64,000 nucleotides of DNA from Rhynchopus sp. YZ270_cl-10. Taxonomy: Eukaryota > Euglenozoa > Diplonemea > Diplonemida > Diplonemidae. A program made the translations under genes and the position numbers. This document shows positions 8,922 to 19,217 of this stretch, piece after piece (the stretch's first letter is position 1; each line of letters begins with the position of its first letter). The stretch is from positions 892,689 to 956,688 of the forward strand of contig OZ037860.1 of the NCBI GenBank assembly GCA_964035575.1. Reading direction: 5' to 3'. The notes under the pieces are model-generated. The model worked only from the letters and a program-made list of their open reading frames with translations. It did no database searches and was not told the DNA's origin.

Positions 8922-10599
8922 TTAATCACGCCGTTTGGATTTCGATTTGGAGCGAGATTGTTTGCGACGTTTTTCTTTTGATGATTTTTTGTCGTGCTCG
9001 TATGAAGAGGAGTCGTAGTTGTCGCCTGCTGAGCCTCGTCTCAGGCTTTGGGAACGACTGCCGTCACTCAGGCGACGGGCGGAGCTGTGATCTGAGCCGT
9101 GCTGTCCATCAAACCCACGTCTGCCCTCTCGATCCTCGCGTCCCCTCGTGTGGCTGCTGTGTCCTCTCCGTGTGGTCTCGTGTGCAGACCCCTCCCGATG
9201 TCTGCCATGCCGTTCTCTCCCATGATGGACATCAAGCGCACCCAGCAAGTCGTCTAAAGGTGATTTCATGGCGTTCAGCTCCTGGGGTTGATGTAGGTTG
9301 GAGAGGGGGTTGAAGGGTTGAAGGGTTGAAGGGTTGAAGGGTTGAAGGGTTGAAGGGTTGAAGGAAAGGTTTATATAATGTAAAAGGTTTGAATGATCAA
9401 TGTGTGTGTAGTGGTATATACGCACAAAGGGGGGTGGGGGGGAGGTGGGTGGTGATGGATGCATACATGTCGAAACTCTCTAGACTGCGCAGTGGGTTTG
9501 GTTTTGGTAGCTCTGTCCTGCATTCGTAGTTTTATTTCCTGGGAAGAAATGGGTGGTTGTTTATTCAAAAGCACAGTTGTTTCTGATCAAACGAGCGGAA
9601 AGTCAACGAATAATGACCCCAGTATGGTGAAGAAAAGTTTGTGAGATGAAGCTGCCGTTGGTCACCTTGAGTAAAGGATAAAATATAAAAAAAACATACT
9701 TCGTGCAGGGTTGCAAGCGTTTCTGCATGCCGCCTTGCTTGGTGCAGCTGACGTTCCTTTTCTTTTATTGAGCTTGCCTGTGAGGAAAACCGTGTTTTCC
9801 CGATGTTGGCGTGCTCTTGGAGGATGATGTTGGCTTTGTCGAGCGCTTGGAACTCTATTGTCGCTTCTTGGAGACGTTTGGCGAGTTCTCTGTTGGCGAC
9901 AGAGAGCTGCTCGTGGTCTTTCTTGACGTCTTGGAAGGCGCGTCTTGCTTCTGAGTCTTGCTGCCGCGACAGCTCGTAGAGTCTGTCCACCTCGAACTTA
10001 AGACGGTCGCACTCAGCCTGCAGCTTCTCCCTGTCTGTGAGGAGGTCCGTCACACGGCGCTCGAATACACTCTTCTCTTGCACAAGCGCGTCCATGTCTT
10101 CGGAAAACTTTGCACCAGTCCGCCGTCTGACACGCTCCACCTCTGTCAACAGGTCTTCACAACGGTCCCGATATGTGTCGCGCTGGGCTCGCACATCTTC
10201 CAAGGCACCCGCAAACTCACCACAGGCACGCGCATGGACGGACTCACCCCGTTTCATCTCTGCCTCATGCAGGGCGCGTAGTGCCTGCACCTTTCTGTCG
10301 TGTTCGTGCAACGGTATTGTGAGCACTGCGGGTGCGAGGGATGGCGAGGCTGACACCACTGATGCGATGGCAGGTGACTCTCGTGTCACCGTTTTTATTG
10401 TAACATGCGACGAGGGGGCACGTGGCGGTGGTGGCGACGGCGACGGCGACGCGGAACCCTCTATCTCCGACACCGACACCACGCTGGCGTGCACATCGTC
10501 AAAGAGAGGCGGGCTCTTGCGGAGCACACCCTGCACGGCCCGCTGCCCAGGCGCAGGTGGGCTGTACTCCGAACTGCGCATCCAGTCCCGGTTGTCCAT
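8922..10599 (-). CDS. 443-aa coiled-coil protein with RS-like tail (three exons)
   Basis: Exon 1 10599-9700, exon 2 9538-9467, exon 3 9281-8922; all junctions are phase 0. Donors are GTATGT and GTATGC; acceptors are TTCCCAG and CAACCCCAG. Introns are 161 and 185 nt. Residues 1-95 are rich in Pro and Ser, 100-300 are coiled coil (up to LATLHE), exon 2 adds EIKLRMQDRATKTKP, and exon 3 has LDDLLGALD followed by an Arg/Ser/His/Lys-rich tail ending SKSKSKRRD. Alternative: exon 3 is a separate 115-aa gene starting at ATG 9269, because the CCCCAG lies only 12 nt upstream, like the acceptor-like sites before other genes. Read through without the second intron, exon 2 would end in an odd His/Pro-rich tail, so I prefer three exons. 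Confidence 0.65.
9310..9365. repeat. Octamer tandem repeat (TTGAAGGG)x6 plus one variant, in intron 2
   Basis: Six perfect units and a seventh ending GGA. On the coding strand this reads CCCTTCAA and supplies the pyrimidine-rich tract before the CCCCAG acceptor. Confidence 0.9.
9642..9668 (-). repeat. Shortened type A hairpin inside intron 1 of the 443-aa gene
   Basis: In minus-strand RNA AAGGUGACC pairs with a GGC..CUUCAUCUC arm around a short centre. It begins directly after the TCCTTTACTCAA motif, overlapping its last bases. Confidence 0.35.
9667..9678 (-). promoter_or_regulatory. Perfect TCCTTTACTCAA motif 21 nt inside an intron
   Basis: Sense-strand TCCTTTACTCAA lies just after the GTATGT donor of intron 1. 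As I recall it, this 12-mer is the conserved 3'-processing motif of Giardia non-coding RNAs and split-intron 5' halves. Whether it works here is unknown, and a chance match is possible. Confidence 0.35.
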
Positions 10600-10709
10600 T
10601 GTGCTATGTGTACTGCCTGAAAATTACATAAAATGAGTATAACATGAATTGAACGTACATAAAATGAGTAGAAAATAACACAATAAACAAGGGGGGGTAG
10701 CTGTTTACA

Positions 10710-11096
10710 TTATGCAGGCTTTTTCACCATCTTCGACCACACCTTTGCGATGGAGGTGTGTTTAGTTATTGTGCAGCAACGTTTCCGTGTATGGGTGGGC
10801 GCAGCCACGGAAGGCACGGCAGGCGCCGTGCAGGGCTGTGCAGCAGGAACAGCTGCCAACCTCTTCCGCGAGAGGAGGGCTGCAAGACCGGACATGCCCT
10901 GTGTCTTGACCTTCTTCTGCAGCAGCATAGCTAGGAGGCGTGCCTTCGCCACGTGCTCCGCCTCCGCAGAGCCCCTGCTCTTGTTCAGCAGCCCTGCCAG
11001 TACAAAGCCACGTTCCGTGAACTGCCGCTCCACCTGGTGCTTATCCACCCCCACCTTCTCCGGCAGTGGCTTCGGAAGGAAAAATGTGCAAGACAT
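10710..11096 (-). CDS. 128-aa small basic protein, unknown
   Basis: ATG at 11094-11096 with CAG about 22 nt upstream. Residues 20-80 look helical (VERQFTERGFVLAGLLNKS, AKARLLAMLLQKK, GLAALLSRKR), then a Pro/Ala/Thr/Cys-rich stretch and a basic tail ending KMVKKPA. High GC at third positions supports coding. No family recognised. It sits 110 nt upstream of the 443-aa gene on the same strand. Confidence 0.6.
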   Translation of the reverse strand: MSCTFFLPKPLPEKVGVDKHQVERQFTERGFVLAGLLNKSRGSAEAEHVAKARLLAMLLQKKVKTQGMSGLAALLSRKRLAAVPAAQPCTAPAVPSVAAPTHTRKRCCTITKHTSIAKVWSKMVKKPA

Positions 11097-11709
11097 GTCG
11101 TGTAGTGTAGTGTAAGTGCTGCCAAGGTGGTGTAAGGTTCCAAGAAATTAAAGCGAAAGAGATCCTAAAGCATCCGACCTGAAACAGAATGCTAGGATTA
11201 TACGAAAAAGCCAAAAAAGAGGGAGGGCAAGTTTTTCCAGTCCAACTAGCTAACTATGTGTGCAACAAAAATACAGTACGCTGGGAGAAACCTGCATGTA
11301 AATGCAGCCTCAGGGAGCATAGCACGCACACAATGGTGGTTGTTAACTTAAACCTGGTGGTTCGGGTGACAGCAGAACGCATCTGCTGTTCCGAATCACT
11401 TCGCCACATGCAAGCCCTGTGAAAGGCATTTAGGCGACACCAAACACCACTCCTGGGTGGCCATACCCCACACGCAAGAAGGCAACACTTCCCAGTAGAA
11501 ATGTCAAGAAATTTCCCGCTTTTTACAACGCTTTCAAGAACCGCATCACAACTGCATATCGTTCCACACAGGGAGCAAAATAACAACTTCTTCCAGCGGG
11601 GGCACCATGCCCCAAGGACCCCACATAAAAACCTCACCCCCAGAGGGATAAACGGCTTCCTTCTTTTTGATACTTTTGGTTTGATGTGTATTTAAAAAAA
11701 CCTTTTCAT
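11097..11709. other. Spacer downstream of the 686-aa coiled-coil gene
   Basis: Moderately AT-rich. No hairpin copy of good quality and no coding frame that looks real. Confidence 0.5.
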
Positions 11710-13770
11710 TTAGATCTGCGTCCGACACAATTTGAGCGCCTTTTTGTCGGTAGCTTGCAATTCGCTTTGGATGTTGAGGAGGAACTGCCCTGCTTGGGAC
11801 TTACCTTGGGAGGACACTGGGGAGGATATTGGGTCCGCTTCGGAGAGGTCCGACGAGCAGTCAGAGGAGGCGAGGAGGAAGGGGGAGCACTTCTTGGTAC
11901 GTGTGTCCCACCAGCCGGACTTGCTGTGGCTGAGATGCTTCCTTGTAGACATGGCGTCGGGAACCACCTTCTCTGTTTCTGCCGCCACTGCAGCCTGACT
12001 CACATACACGGTTTTGTTGTTGAGACCATACTGCCTCAAGGTCTCATGCTCTAGAATGCGTTGGTTCAACCTCTCCGCATACATCCGTGTCGCCACCTCG
12101 CCTGCTCTGCTCTGCTCTGCTGACACTTCCTTGATGTCGTGCGCAACTTTTCGCGCCTTTTGTGCCAAAGAAATTTGTATCTGGTCTCGTTTGTTTCGTC
12201 TTAGAAACATGACCTGCTTTTCTGGTGTATTCTTCAGAGGGTAGAGGGGAAGAAGGGGTTCTGCTTGTGGGCGTTTTTGTGGGCGTGTTGTTGTTGTGGG
12301 TGCGTGTGATGCAGCTACCTTGGCGCGGATGTTTTCTTGCATCGCTTCGGTGTCTTTTCGCCATTGGTTGAGAAGGGCTTCGCCTTCTTCTTTGAAGGGT
12401 GCAAGGTCCCGCTTTTTTTGTTGCTCGACTTCTCGTCGAAGTGCGTTTCTTCTTGCTTTGAGGTTGAGGAGTGATGTGGCCGCGGTTGCGCAGGTTGTAG
12501 TCGGCTGGGTATGCGACGTTGTCACAGAGTACGGTGTAGCAGGCAGCTGCAACGACGTCTCCGTCTCCTGCTTCAGCAACCGCATCTCCTCTCTTCTATC
12601 AAGCATCTTTTTTGCGACACTAAAAACCTTCGCCACCCGCAGCTTCCCTTCCAACAACGCCGTCGCCCTAGCAGCCATGATACAGTCAAACTCCACTGCA
12701 CGCTTTTTAAAGGCAACACGCATTTGAGTGTTCCGTTCCTTCTCGATGGCGGCCTTCTCAAGAAGGAGTTGTTCCTTCTGCCGCCACCGTTCAGATCGGT
12801 CCACAGTGTGTTTAAGAGCGGCAAGTTTGTGTTCGTGGCGTTCCCGCTCTGTCTGCTGGGAAAGGAGGTGGCGGAGTTCGGCCTCATCATTGCCTTGGCG
12901 GGTGAGGCGTTCGGTGACCTCGTGGCCTGATGTGAGGAGTGCTTTGTAGCGTTCTTGGTTTTGTGTGTATTGGGCAGCAAGCTTGTGGCGTTGGTCACGT
13001 TGTGTGATGGAGACGCCGGAGAGTTCAGCGTCGCGTGCATGCTGGAGGGAGGCGAGCATGGCGAAGTCTGCGTCGACACGTTGCAGTCTGCGTGCCGCAT
13101 CGTTGCGTTCCTTGCGTTGTGACAGAAGGAGGTCGCGCCGCCGGGTGACCCGTATTCGGTTCTCCCGCAGCGCCTGCTCCTCCGCACGGCGTGAGAGCAG
13201 TTCTGCCTTGCATGCCTCCTCCTGCTCCACCTTTGCCTGCACCTTACGCGCCTTTGCGGCATCGCGTTCTTGCTGCTGTGCACGACGTTCTTCCGCCTTG
13301 CGCCATAGTGCTAAGCGTTCCGCCTCTTTCTCTTCTTCGTGTGTGTTGTGTTGGGCGTGGCTGTCGCAGGTCTTGCGGGCAGCTTCGTTGAGAAGGCTTT
13401 CTTCGTGGTGCTGTTTGGAGGAGAGTGTGGCGAGGTGGTGGTGGCGGTGCGCGACAGCGGTGCGGTGGTGTTTCTCTGCTAGGGCACGGCGTGTCACGGC
13501 AGCGTCTTGTTCGATACGCTGTCGGGTGCGCGATGCAGAGTCGTATGACTCCCACCCAGAGTCGCGATCACTCTCCGCCTCGCGTGCACACGCCTCCTCA
13601 AACCGATGCCGGTCCTCCCTCTCCCTCACCCGCTGCCGTTCCTTCCGCTCCAACCTCTCCCTCACCTCGCGTGCATGCACCTCCTTTGCACATTCCCTCT
13701 CCTCACTGACCTCACGCCTCTGCCGTGACACATGAGAGGTGTGGCTGCATGGGCTGAGCACGTCACACAT
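11710..13770 (-). CDS. 686-aa trichohyalin-like coiled-coil protein
   Basis: I choose ATG 13768-13770 (MCDVLSPCSHTSHVSRQRR), because an upstream extension of 28 residues is spacer-like and CCACCCACAG ends 4 nt before this ATG. Residues 20-420 are a highly charged helix rich in Arg, Glu, Lys and Gln, with REVRERLERKERQRVRERED and a His-rich patch near 110. A second helical block spans about 450-580, followed by a Ser-rich C-terminus. The build resembles cilia- and flagella-associated trichohyalin/plectin-like proteins, a loose class, so no symbol is given. Confidence 0.8.
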   Translation of the reverse strand: MCDVLSPCSHTSHVSRQRREVSEERECAKEVHAREVRERLERKERQRVREREDRHRFEEACAREAESDRDSGWESYDSASRTRQRIEQDAAVTRRALAEKHHRTAVAHRHHHLATLSSKQHHEESLLNEAARKTCDSHAQHNTHEEEKEAERLALWRKAEERRAQQQERDAAKARKVQAKVEQEEACKAELLSRRAEEQALRENRIRVTRRRDLLLSQRKERNDAARRLQRVDADFAMLASLQHARDAELSGVSITQRDQRHKLAAQYTQNQERYKALLTSGHEVTERLTRQGNDEAELRHLLSQQTERERHEHKLAALKHTVDRSERWRQKEQLLLEKAAIEKERNTQMRVAFKKRAVEFDCIMAARATALLEGKLRVAKVFSVAKKMLDRREEMRLLKQETETSLQLPATPYSVTTSHTQPTTTCATAATSLLNLKARRNALRREVEQQKKRDLAPFKEEGEALLNQWRKDTEAMQENIRAKVAASHAPTTTTRPQKRPQAEPLLPLYPLKNTPEKQVMFLRRNKRDQIQISLAQKARKVAHDIKEVSAEQSRAGEVATRMYAERLNQRILEHETLRQYGLNNKTVYVSQAAVAAETEKVVPDAMSTRKHLSHSKSGWWDTRTKKCSPFLLASSDCSSDLSEADPISSPVSSQGKSQAGQFLLNIQSELQATDKKALKLCRTQI

Positions 13771-13904
13771 TTCGCTGTGGGTGGTCAGGTGTAGGGAGGG
13801 GTGTTCGAAAATATGAGATACAGTGGGGGAGGGGAGGGGTCGATATTTGATCACAAAAGTGTGGGTTTGGGGGGGGGGGGGGGGGGAGGGAAAAGCAGCT
13901 ATGG

Positions 13905-13940
13905 GTTGAAGTACAAAGCCCTCTCGTGGCAGTGTACCTT
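13905..13940 (-). repeat. Type D hairpin
   Basis: Minus-strand RNA: AAGGUACAC opposes GUACUUCAAC around CACGAGAGGG, giving GGUAC/GUACUU pairing. The shared ACGAGAG loop is intact. Confidence 0.5.
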
Positions 13941-13953
13941 AGCAAAAGTTGGG

Positions 13954-13985
13954 ACAGTGTCAAAACGCCGGGACGTAGGCACTGG
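13954..13985 (-). repeat. Type C hairpin
   Basis: CCAGUG pairs with CACUGU and ACGUC with GGCGU (G-U included) over a 2-nt loop. Compact copy, 13 nt from the type D hairpin. Confidence 0.5.
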
Positions 13986-14071
13986 AAAAAAAAAAAAATT
14001 GAAGAAAGAAGAAAAATGGTGACCTGTGATTAGGTCAGCAGAGAACATCAAAAAACAAAGAAAAAGTTAAA

Positions 14072-14114
14072 AAGATGAACCTAAGCCTCCGTAACCTAAG
14101 CCTCATGTCATCTT
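14072..14114 (-). repeat. Type A hairpin with partial internal duplication
   Basis: The CCTAAGCCTC half occurs twice, so one arm is repeated. The AAGATG and CATCTT ends still match. Confidence 0.45.
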
Positions 14115-14684
14115 TTAAAAAAAAGAATGGGAAATGTGGCGTATTAGCTGCACTGCCTTTGCAGACAGCGAACTGTCTTAGAAGGCAGCTCTACTACCAA
14201 CACGAACACAAGAACGTGGAAAAAAAGAAAAAAAGAAAAAGAACATAAATTTTCAACTGATTCCCCAAAAGAGGGGTGTGGACAATGTATTTTTTAAAAA
14301 ATCTTTTCCTAGAAGCACAAGAAGAGTTTGAACAATGAACACGTCTTACATCGTTGCAAACAAAAAAAAATAAAAAGAACGGGTCTTCCAAAAGGCGGTT
14401 TCTTGCACAACCTTTTGGTGGCCTTCTCACTAAACCTTATCACTAATACCCAGGAAGGGGTGCAGGTTTTTAATAGCGTAGCACTCAAGGATGTGTACGC
14501 TACACTATGTTCTCTGGATTCATTTTTTGTGGTATTTTCGATAATCTGTTAGACTAGTGCAGGCACGCAAGCAGTCTGCACTGTTGTTTCATTAAGGCAT
14601 CACTCTCACGACTCCCTGGTCGGCAGCACAGAGTCAATAGCACCTGCACAAAGAAAGGTGAATATGCCTCACTAAAAAGCTAAC

Positions 14685-14718
14685 AAGATGAACGTGCCTC
14701 TCAGCACACCTGCACATC
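14685..14718 (-). repeat. Type B hairpin
   Basis: AAGATG, AACGTGC and a CCTCTC loop face GCACA and GCACATC. The right arm is partly duplicated. Present only in this copy of the duplicated block. Confidence 0.4.
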
Positions 14719-15082
14719 AATAAAAACACAAGAAGTCCCACGCTCCTTTTCACCCGCAAACCCGGACCACGTCATTCTTGTTGAAATCTGCTGATAATCT
14801 GAGTACAGATCGTGACAGTCTTTTATTGGAAAACCATGGCCAGCTGTGCGGGGCTTCAATAAAACTGGAAACTTTTTTTACTTTGGATTGAGAAGGGGAT
14901 GGGAATGGGAGATGCACAAGAAAATAAAGCTGATATGTGCAAACAAGAGAACAATGATGGTCCCCAAAGCTAATGCAGAGGCCTTCTATTGGCATTAATG
15001 GCATATTGGTCAATGGACGTACCTGAGTCCAGAGCCTCTCCACAACAACTTTTTTTTTTGAGAAACACACAATAATCATATA

Positions 15083-15125
15083 GAAAGCTGAAAGCGCAAG
15101 CGCCTCTGTGAATGCAGAGACAGCT
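15083..15125 (-). repeat. Type C hairpin
   Basis: AGCTGTCTCTGC faces GCGCTTTCAGC. The GAGGCGC core is kept. Same sequence at 22988 in the duplicate block. Confidence 0.4.
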
Positions 15126-15410
15126 CCTAAGACAAATGAGCCTCTTGTTGCACAATCAACAAAAGTGAAGTACTAACGCGGAAATTGTGAAAGATAACAT
15201 ATCAGAAAAAGCAAGAGTCTAGGTTGTGACATCCGGCTCGATTTCTGCTGTGTTTGACAACGCGAATAAAAAGGATTCCTTCCAATGTGGAAAAATCTGG
15301 GTGTGGTTGAGGTTAGCGTGAAGTTAGTAGGGGTGTTAGAGGGGTAGGTAGGCTGTTGATATGACCCTGGGTCAATGGTCTCGAGAAAAGAAAAGTTTGT
15401 TGAAACGCTG

Positions 15411-15444
15411 AGATGAATCTCTCTCGCGCTTGTGCACACACATC
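15411..15444 (-). repeat. Type B hairpin
   Basis: AGATGAAT and the CACACACAT side pair through GATG/CATC ends. The loop side has CGCGAGAG. Counterpart of the copy at 23313. Confidence 0.4.
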
Positions 15445-16220
15445 AAAAAAAAAGTACTTCTTACTTCAAAGAGGGAATCACCAACGCAGCACTTTGCTTT
15501 GTAGTTTGCGATCTTTATCGTTTGCGATCTGTCGCCGCAGTAGCGAAGGAAAATGCAACACAAGAGATGAGAAAGCCCACAAAGTCACCACGGCAATTGA
15601 AAGCACTGGAAAGTTGAGAACAAAAAAAAAAGTAAACAGTGCAAATAATATAAGGAAGAGCGAGAAGAGCTAGGTTGGTGTATTATTCTTGCATTCCCAA
15701 TAGCATAAAACAAAAAAGAATATAATAGAATAGAAACTGCGATGTTGAAAGTAGAAAAGCCTCAGCGGACGCAGATACCAAGACACAACAAATTTTGCCG
15801 CACTGTGCACACTTGGGGAGTCCCACGAAAACAAACAACCATCGGGGTCAACAGATATCCGGTACTCCCTCACATATTCCAAACGGCTTGTTGGAACAAA
15901 GCAAAAACTGTGTACAAATAACACTCGTTCAAGCCCAAATGGGGGAAAATATCCTGAACAGCTCCGCGGTGATAACAAAATATGTGGGGGAGAAAGATGT
16001 GACAGAGAAGCAGCAATTCATTGGGTAAAGCTGGGCGTATGTATAAGTAAAAAGTAAAACTGGTTACGTGATGCTGCGCAGAAAAGAAATGCGACAACAC
16101 ACATGGCACACTCATCTGGAGAAGTAAAAGTGGGCATACATAGCATGGCAGACAACCACACTAAACATTTCAAAGAAATGATAATAACGTTAGTAGGCAA
16201 AGGGGGCAATGTGAACTGAT

Positions 16221-18143
16221 CTACTGCTGGATTCCACCAACCGCCTTCACACGCCTCAGGAGCACCAGCCACGTCAGGATCCTCAGAATGGCGTAGTACG
16301 AAATCAAAATAACACCACTGCGCCAGACAGATGCACCCGAGATGTCAAGATCGTCCAGAATTAAGTCACCTGTTCCCAGACAGGGCTCAGTCAGGTTCTC
16401 AGGGCAGTCGAGGGTTCTTCCGTTGAACTCAGCGTACATTGCTCCCTCAAAGGCCCACTTCACGAAGGACACCTTCTCCAGCCAGATCAGCCACACAGGC
16501 ATTGTTGTCGTCAAGAACCCAGATGCAAGCGACATGGGAAGGAACACCAGTGGCCCCAACACCAACGCCATCTCCAGCGAGGGGGCAGCAGCACTGATCA
16601 GCATCCCGAAGCTCTGCCCAACAAACCCAAGCAGCACCACCATCAACATGACGCTGAAGTACCCATCGGCAGTCTCGCGCAGTCCAACAAGGAAGTACAG
16701 GGTTGTTGCGTAGATCAGAGGGAACAGGATCATGAAGGGGATTTCAATCAATGTCTTTGACCAGTAGTAAGCAGAGATGCTGTACATGTTTGCCTGTGCC
16801 TCACGCATGACAAGGCTTAGTTCTAGAGCAAAGGTGTGTGTTACGGCATGGAGGGACGTCATCGCAAGGTTGACAAACATGAAGAAGATGGCTCCTTGCT
16901 TTGCCCGCACACCTGCAGGCTCGTCGTCCTGTCTGAAGAAAATGATGCCAACAATCAACCCAAGCAGAATCGAACTGATGATCCTGCTCTTGAACAGGCG
17001 AGGATTACGGAAAATAGCATTCGTGCTCCTCAGCATCAGCTCACGGAACTGCCTCGTGAACCCAACAGCATAAGCGCTCTCCACGTCCACATCCTCCTCC
17101 ACTTCCTCGTCAGGCAGAAGTGTTGGGCTCCTGTTCGCTGCAGAGTGCTCGACCCACAGCTCCGCAAGACGCTCGCTCACCTCGTGTCCCTGCTGCACAT
17201 TCCGCAGGCTTCCCTTCTCCTCTGTTGTGAGTCCTGTCCGCAGAAGCTTCATGTAGTAGTCAGGTGGGTTGGTGTACTGCGGCACGGCGTACTCATTCTT
17301 GTCGAAGTACGACATCGAGTCCTCTGCCTTCCCGAAGTACACAATCCTCCCAGCGGACATGAGAAGCAGGTCAGTGAAGGTCTTGAACAATTCTGACGAG
17401 GGCTGGTGCACCGTGCAGATCACAGTCCTCCCTGCATGGGCAAGCTCCCTGAGTGTGGCAGTCACTGACTCTGCTGTGAATGAGTCCAGTCCAGTGGTCG
17501 GCTCGTCCAGAAGCAGGATGTCCGGGTCGGGGATCAACACCAGGCCAATCGCCACACGCTTCCGCTCACCACCTGAAATACCACGGCCACCCGCAGCAGG
17601 AGCACCAATGAGCTGGTCTGCAACCTCCTGCAGACCCAGCTCGTCAATGATGTCCTGCACACGTGCCTCACACTCAGACACACTGGTGCTCTCAGGCAGC
17701 AGGAGACGGGCACCAAACATCAGAGCCTCACGAACAGTGTCAGTGGGGTTCAGCTTGTCATCCTGCATGACGTACCCGAGACGCTGCTGCACAGAGTTGC
17801 CCTGGGTTGCGTAGTCACGTCCGTTCAGCTTGATTGTGCCTGAGGTGGGCGAGATTCTGTTTGCCAGCATGTTCAGCATTGTTGTCTTGCCTGCGCCTGT
17901 GGAGCCCATCACCGCCGTCAGTGAGGATGAGGGGATGGTGAGGTTCACGTCACGCAGGATCTCGCGTGTGTAGGAAGGGATGCCGTTCGTCTCGGGGATC
18001 TCCACACTGTACTGCAGGTCGTTCACACGGATTGTCTGTGTCTTGTGTGTGCCCTCAAGGGCAAGTCCCTTTGACGGTGTCGTGGGTGTCATGACAATGG
18101 CAGTGGAACCGCCAAGCGTCTCGGAAATAGGTTCGTTCGACAT
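16221..18143 (-). CDS. ABCG-family half-transporter, copy 1 (640 aa)
   Basis: Start at ATG 18141-18143 (MSNEPISETLGG); CCCTCCACAG ends 20 nt upstream. Reverse ABCG order: nucleotide-binding domain first, with Walker A GSTGAGKTT (80-88), signature ISGGERKRV (189-197), Walker B ILLLDEPTTGLD (209-220) and the switch His in CTVHQPSSE. An acidic linker (DEEVEEDVDVES) follows at 344-357, then six membrane helices at about 387-405, 417-436, 464-485, 495-518, 526-545 and 608-630. The last external loop has DCPENLTEPC, with possible disulfide and N-glycan sites. ABCG half-transporters dimerise and export lipids or xenobiotics; the substrate is unknown. All catalytic motifs are intact. Confidence 0.95.
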   Translation of the reverse strand: MSNEPISETLGGSTAIVMTPTTPSKGLALEGTHKTQTIRVNDLQYSVEIPETNGIPSYTREILRDVNLTIPSSSLTAVMGSTGAGKTTMLNMLANRISPTSGTIKLNGRDYATQGNSVQQRLGYVMQDDKLNPTDTVREALMFGARLLLPESTSVSECEARVQDIIDELGLQEVADQLIGAPAAGGRGISGGERKRVAIGLVLIPDPDILLLDEPTTGLDSFTAESVTATLRELAHAGRTVICTVHQPSSELFKTFTDLLLMSAGRIVYFGKAEDSMSYFDKNEYAVPQYTNPPDYYMKLLRTGLTTEEKGSLRNVQQGHEVSERLAELWVEHSAANRSPTLLPDEEVEEDVDVESAYAVGFTRQFRELMLRSTNAIFRNPRLFKSRIISSILLGLIVGIIFFRQDDEPAGVRAKQGAIFFMFVNLAMTSLHAVTHTFALELSLVMREAQANMYSISAYYWSKTLIEIPFMILFPLIYATTLYFLVGLRETADGYFSVMLMVVLLGFVGQSFGMLISAAAPSLEMALVLGPLVFLPMSLASGFLTTTMPVWLIWLEKVSFVKWAFEGAMYAEFNGRTLDCPENLTEPCLGTGDLILDDLDISGASVWRSGVILISYYAILRILTWLVLLRRVKAVGGIQQ

Positions 18144-19217
18144 TTTGTTTATTGTAATGATAGCTGTGGAGGGTGACGTTGTCAGGGTGGGAGGGAGGGG
18201 AGGGAGAGTGCGAGAAGAAAAAACAGTGTTTGGGAACTGGGTTTGAGAAGCAAGGAGAACCAAGGAACGCAAGGGAACAACACCTTTGCGCGACCTAAAC
18301 CTCCTCGGGGTTTGAAGCTGTAGCGACATTTACCTATGGACACACCTGTGGGGTGGGAACCAGGGTCTGTAGTCAATATGGCTTGGACCAAAAAACGGTT
18401 TCGGGAAACACACTAAAAAAAGAGTGAAAAAACAAACGGTAAAATCAGAATTACACAGCGTCAGCATTGAGGCTGTGCACTTGTATTACAAGTGAACAAC
18501 TCGTGTCAAACAGTCTTTCGGCGCTCTGACAGGCTTGGCCTGCTAAGCTGAAGAAACTCTGAGCAACAACGAGTCGAGCACGAAAAAATGGAAAAGCGAA
18601 GTTGGAAGGGGCAAAAAGAATGCTGGGTGCAAATATTGGAAGATGAGCTCAGGAAGCATCGCCACTGGAAGGGAAGCCTGGTGACACCGGTGCCCTTTCT
18701 TTGGTGCATGGATGATTTTCAGGAGCTATCGATTCCAACATAAAAAGGGAGGAAGCATGCCAGCGGGTTGTGCTGTCTTCGCTGGCAATGTGCATTCGGT
18801 AAAATTCAGTCCACAAACGAAGACAATGAATTTGGATAAAATAGTTAGGAAGAGGTTAGGTAAGTCAGGCACTGACTTCGCAAAAAGGCAAATACCAAAC
18901 TTGGAGGATACAACGCGTGCACCAAGGCGTCTCTTTGCATCGGTTGTAATCACTCTCGTCGCAAGGTGCTGTACCCTGGAGAAATGGCAAACCAGCGACT
19001 GGGGTATCTTCTCGCGGAGCTACAGAACGAGAGAGTGAATCAGAGATGAAGCAAATGACGCAAAGGTGAAACATGAAAGTTTGCCAGCCAGTAAGAGCCA
19101 TGACAGTCTCGTGGTTCGTACTGATCAAAAGTATAATACGCGTTCCCAAATACCAAGAAAGAAAACTATCAAGACAAGAAAAACAAGAACTGCAAAAAGC
19201 AACAGGAAAAAAAGAAT

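Larger units (their letters stand above)
13771..16220. other. Spacer that is one copy of a duplicated ~2.3-kb intergenic block
   Basis: Most of 13,795-16,200 recurs at about 22,085-24,250 in the same order, each time running into the 3' end of an ABCG gene. This copy has an extra ~370 bp (about 14,695-15,080). It contains hairpins of types D, C, A, B, C and B (13905, 13954, 14072, 14685, 15083, 15411). No conserved open frame spans both copies. Confidence 0.75.

Noticed and set aside
9310-9365. Telomere-like repeat TTGAAGGG
   Set aside because: Only seven units, inside an intron, where it serves as pyrimidine tract on the coding strand.
16221-18329. Longer ABCG copy 1 with 62 extra N-terminal residues
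   Set aside because: Copies 2 and 3 start at the same MSNEPISE, and the acceptor-like CCCTCCACAG falls inside the extension.
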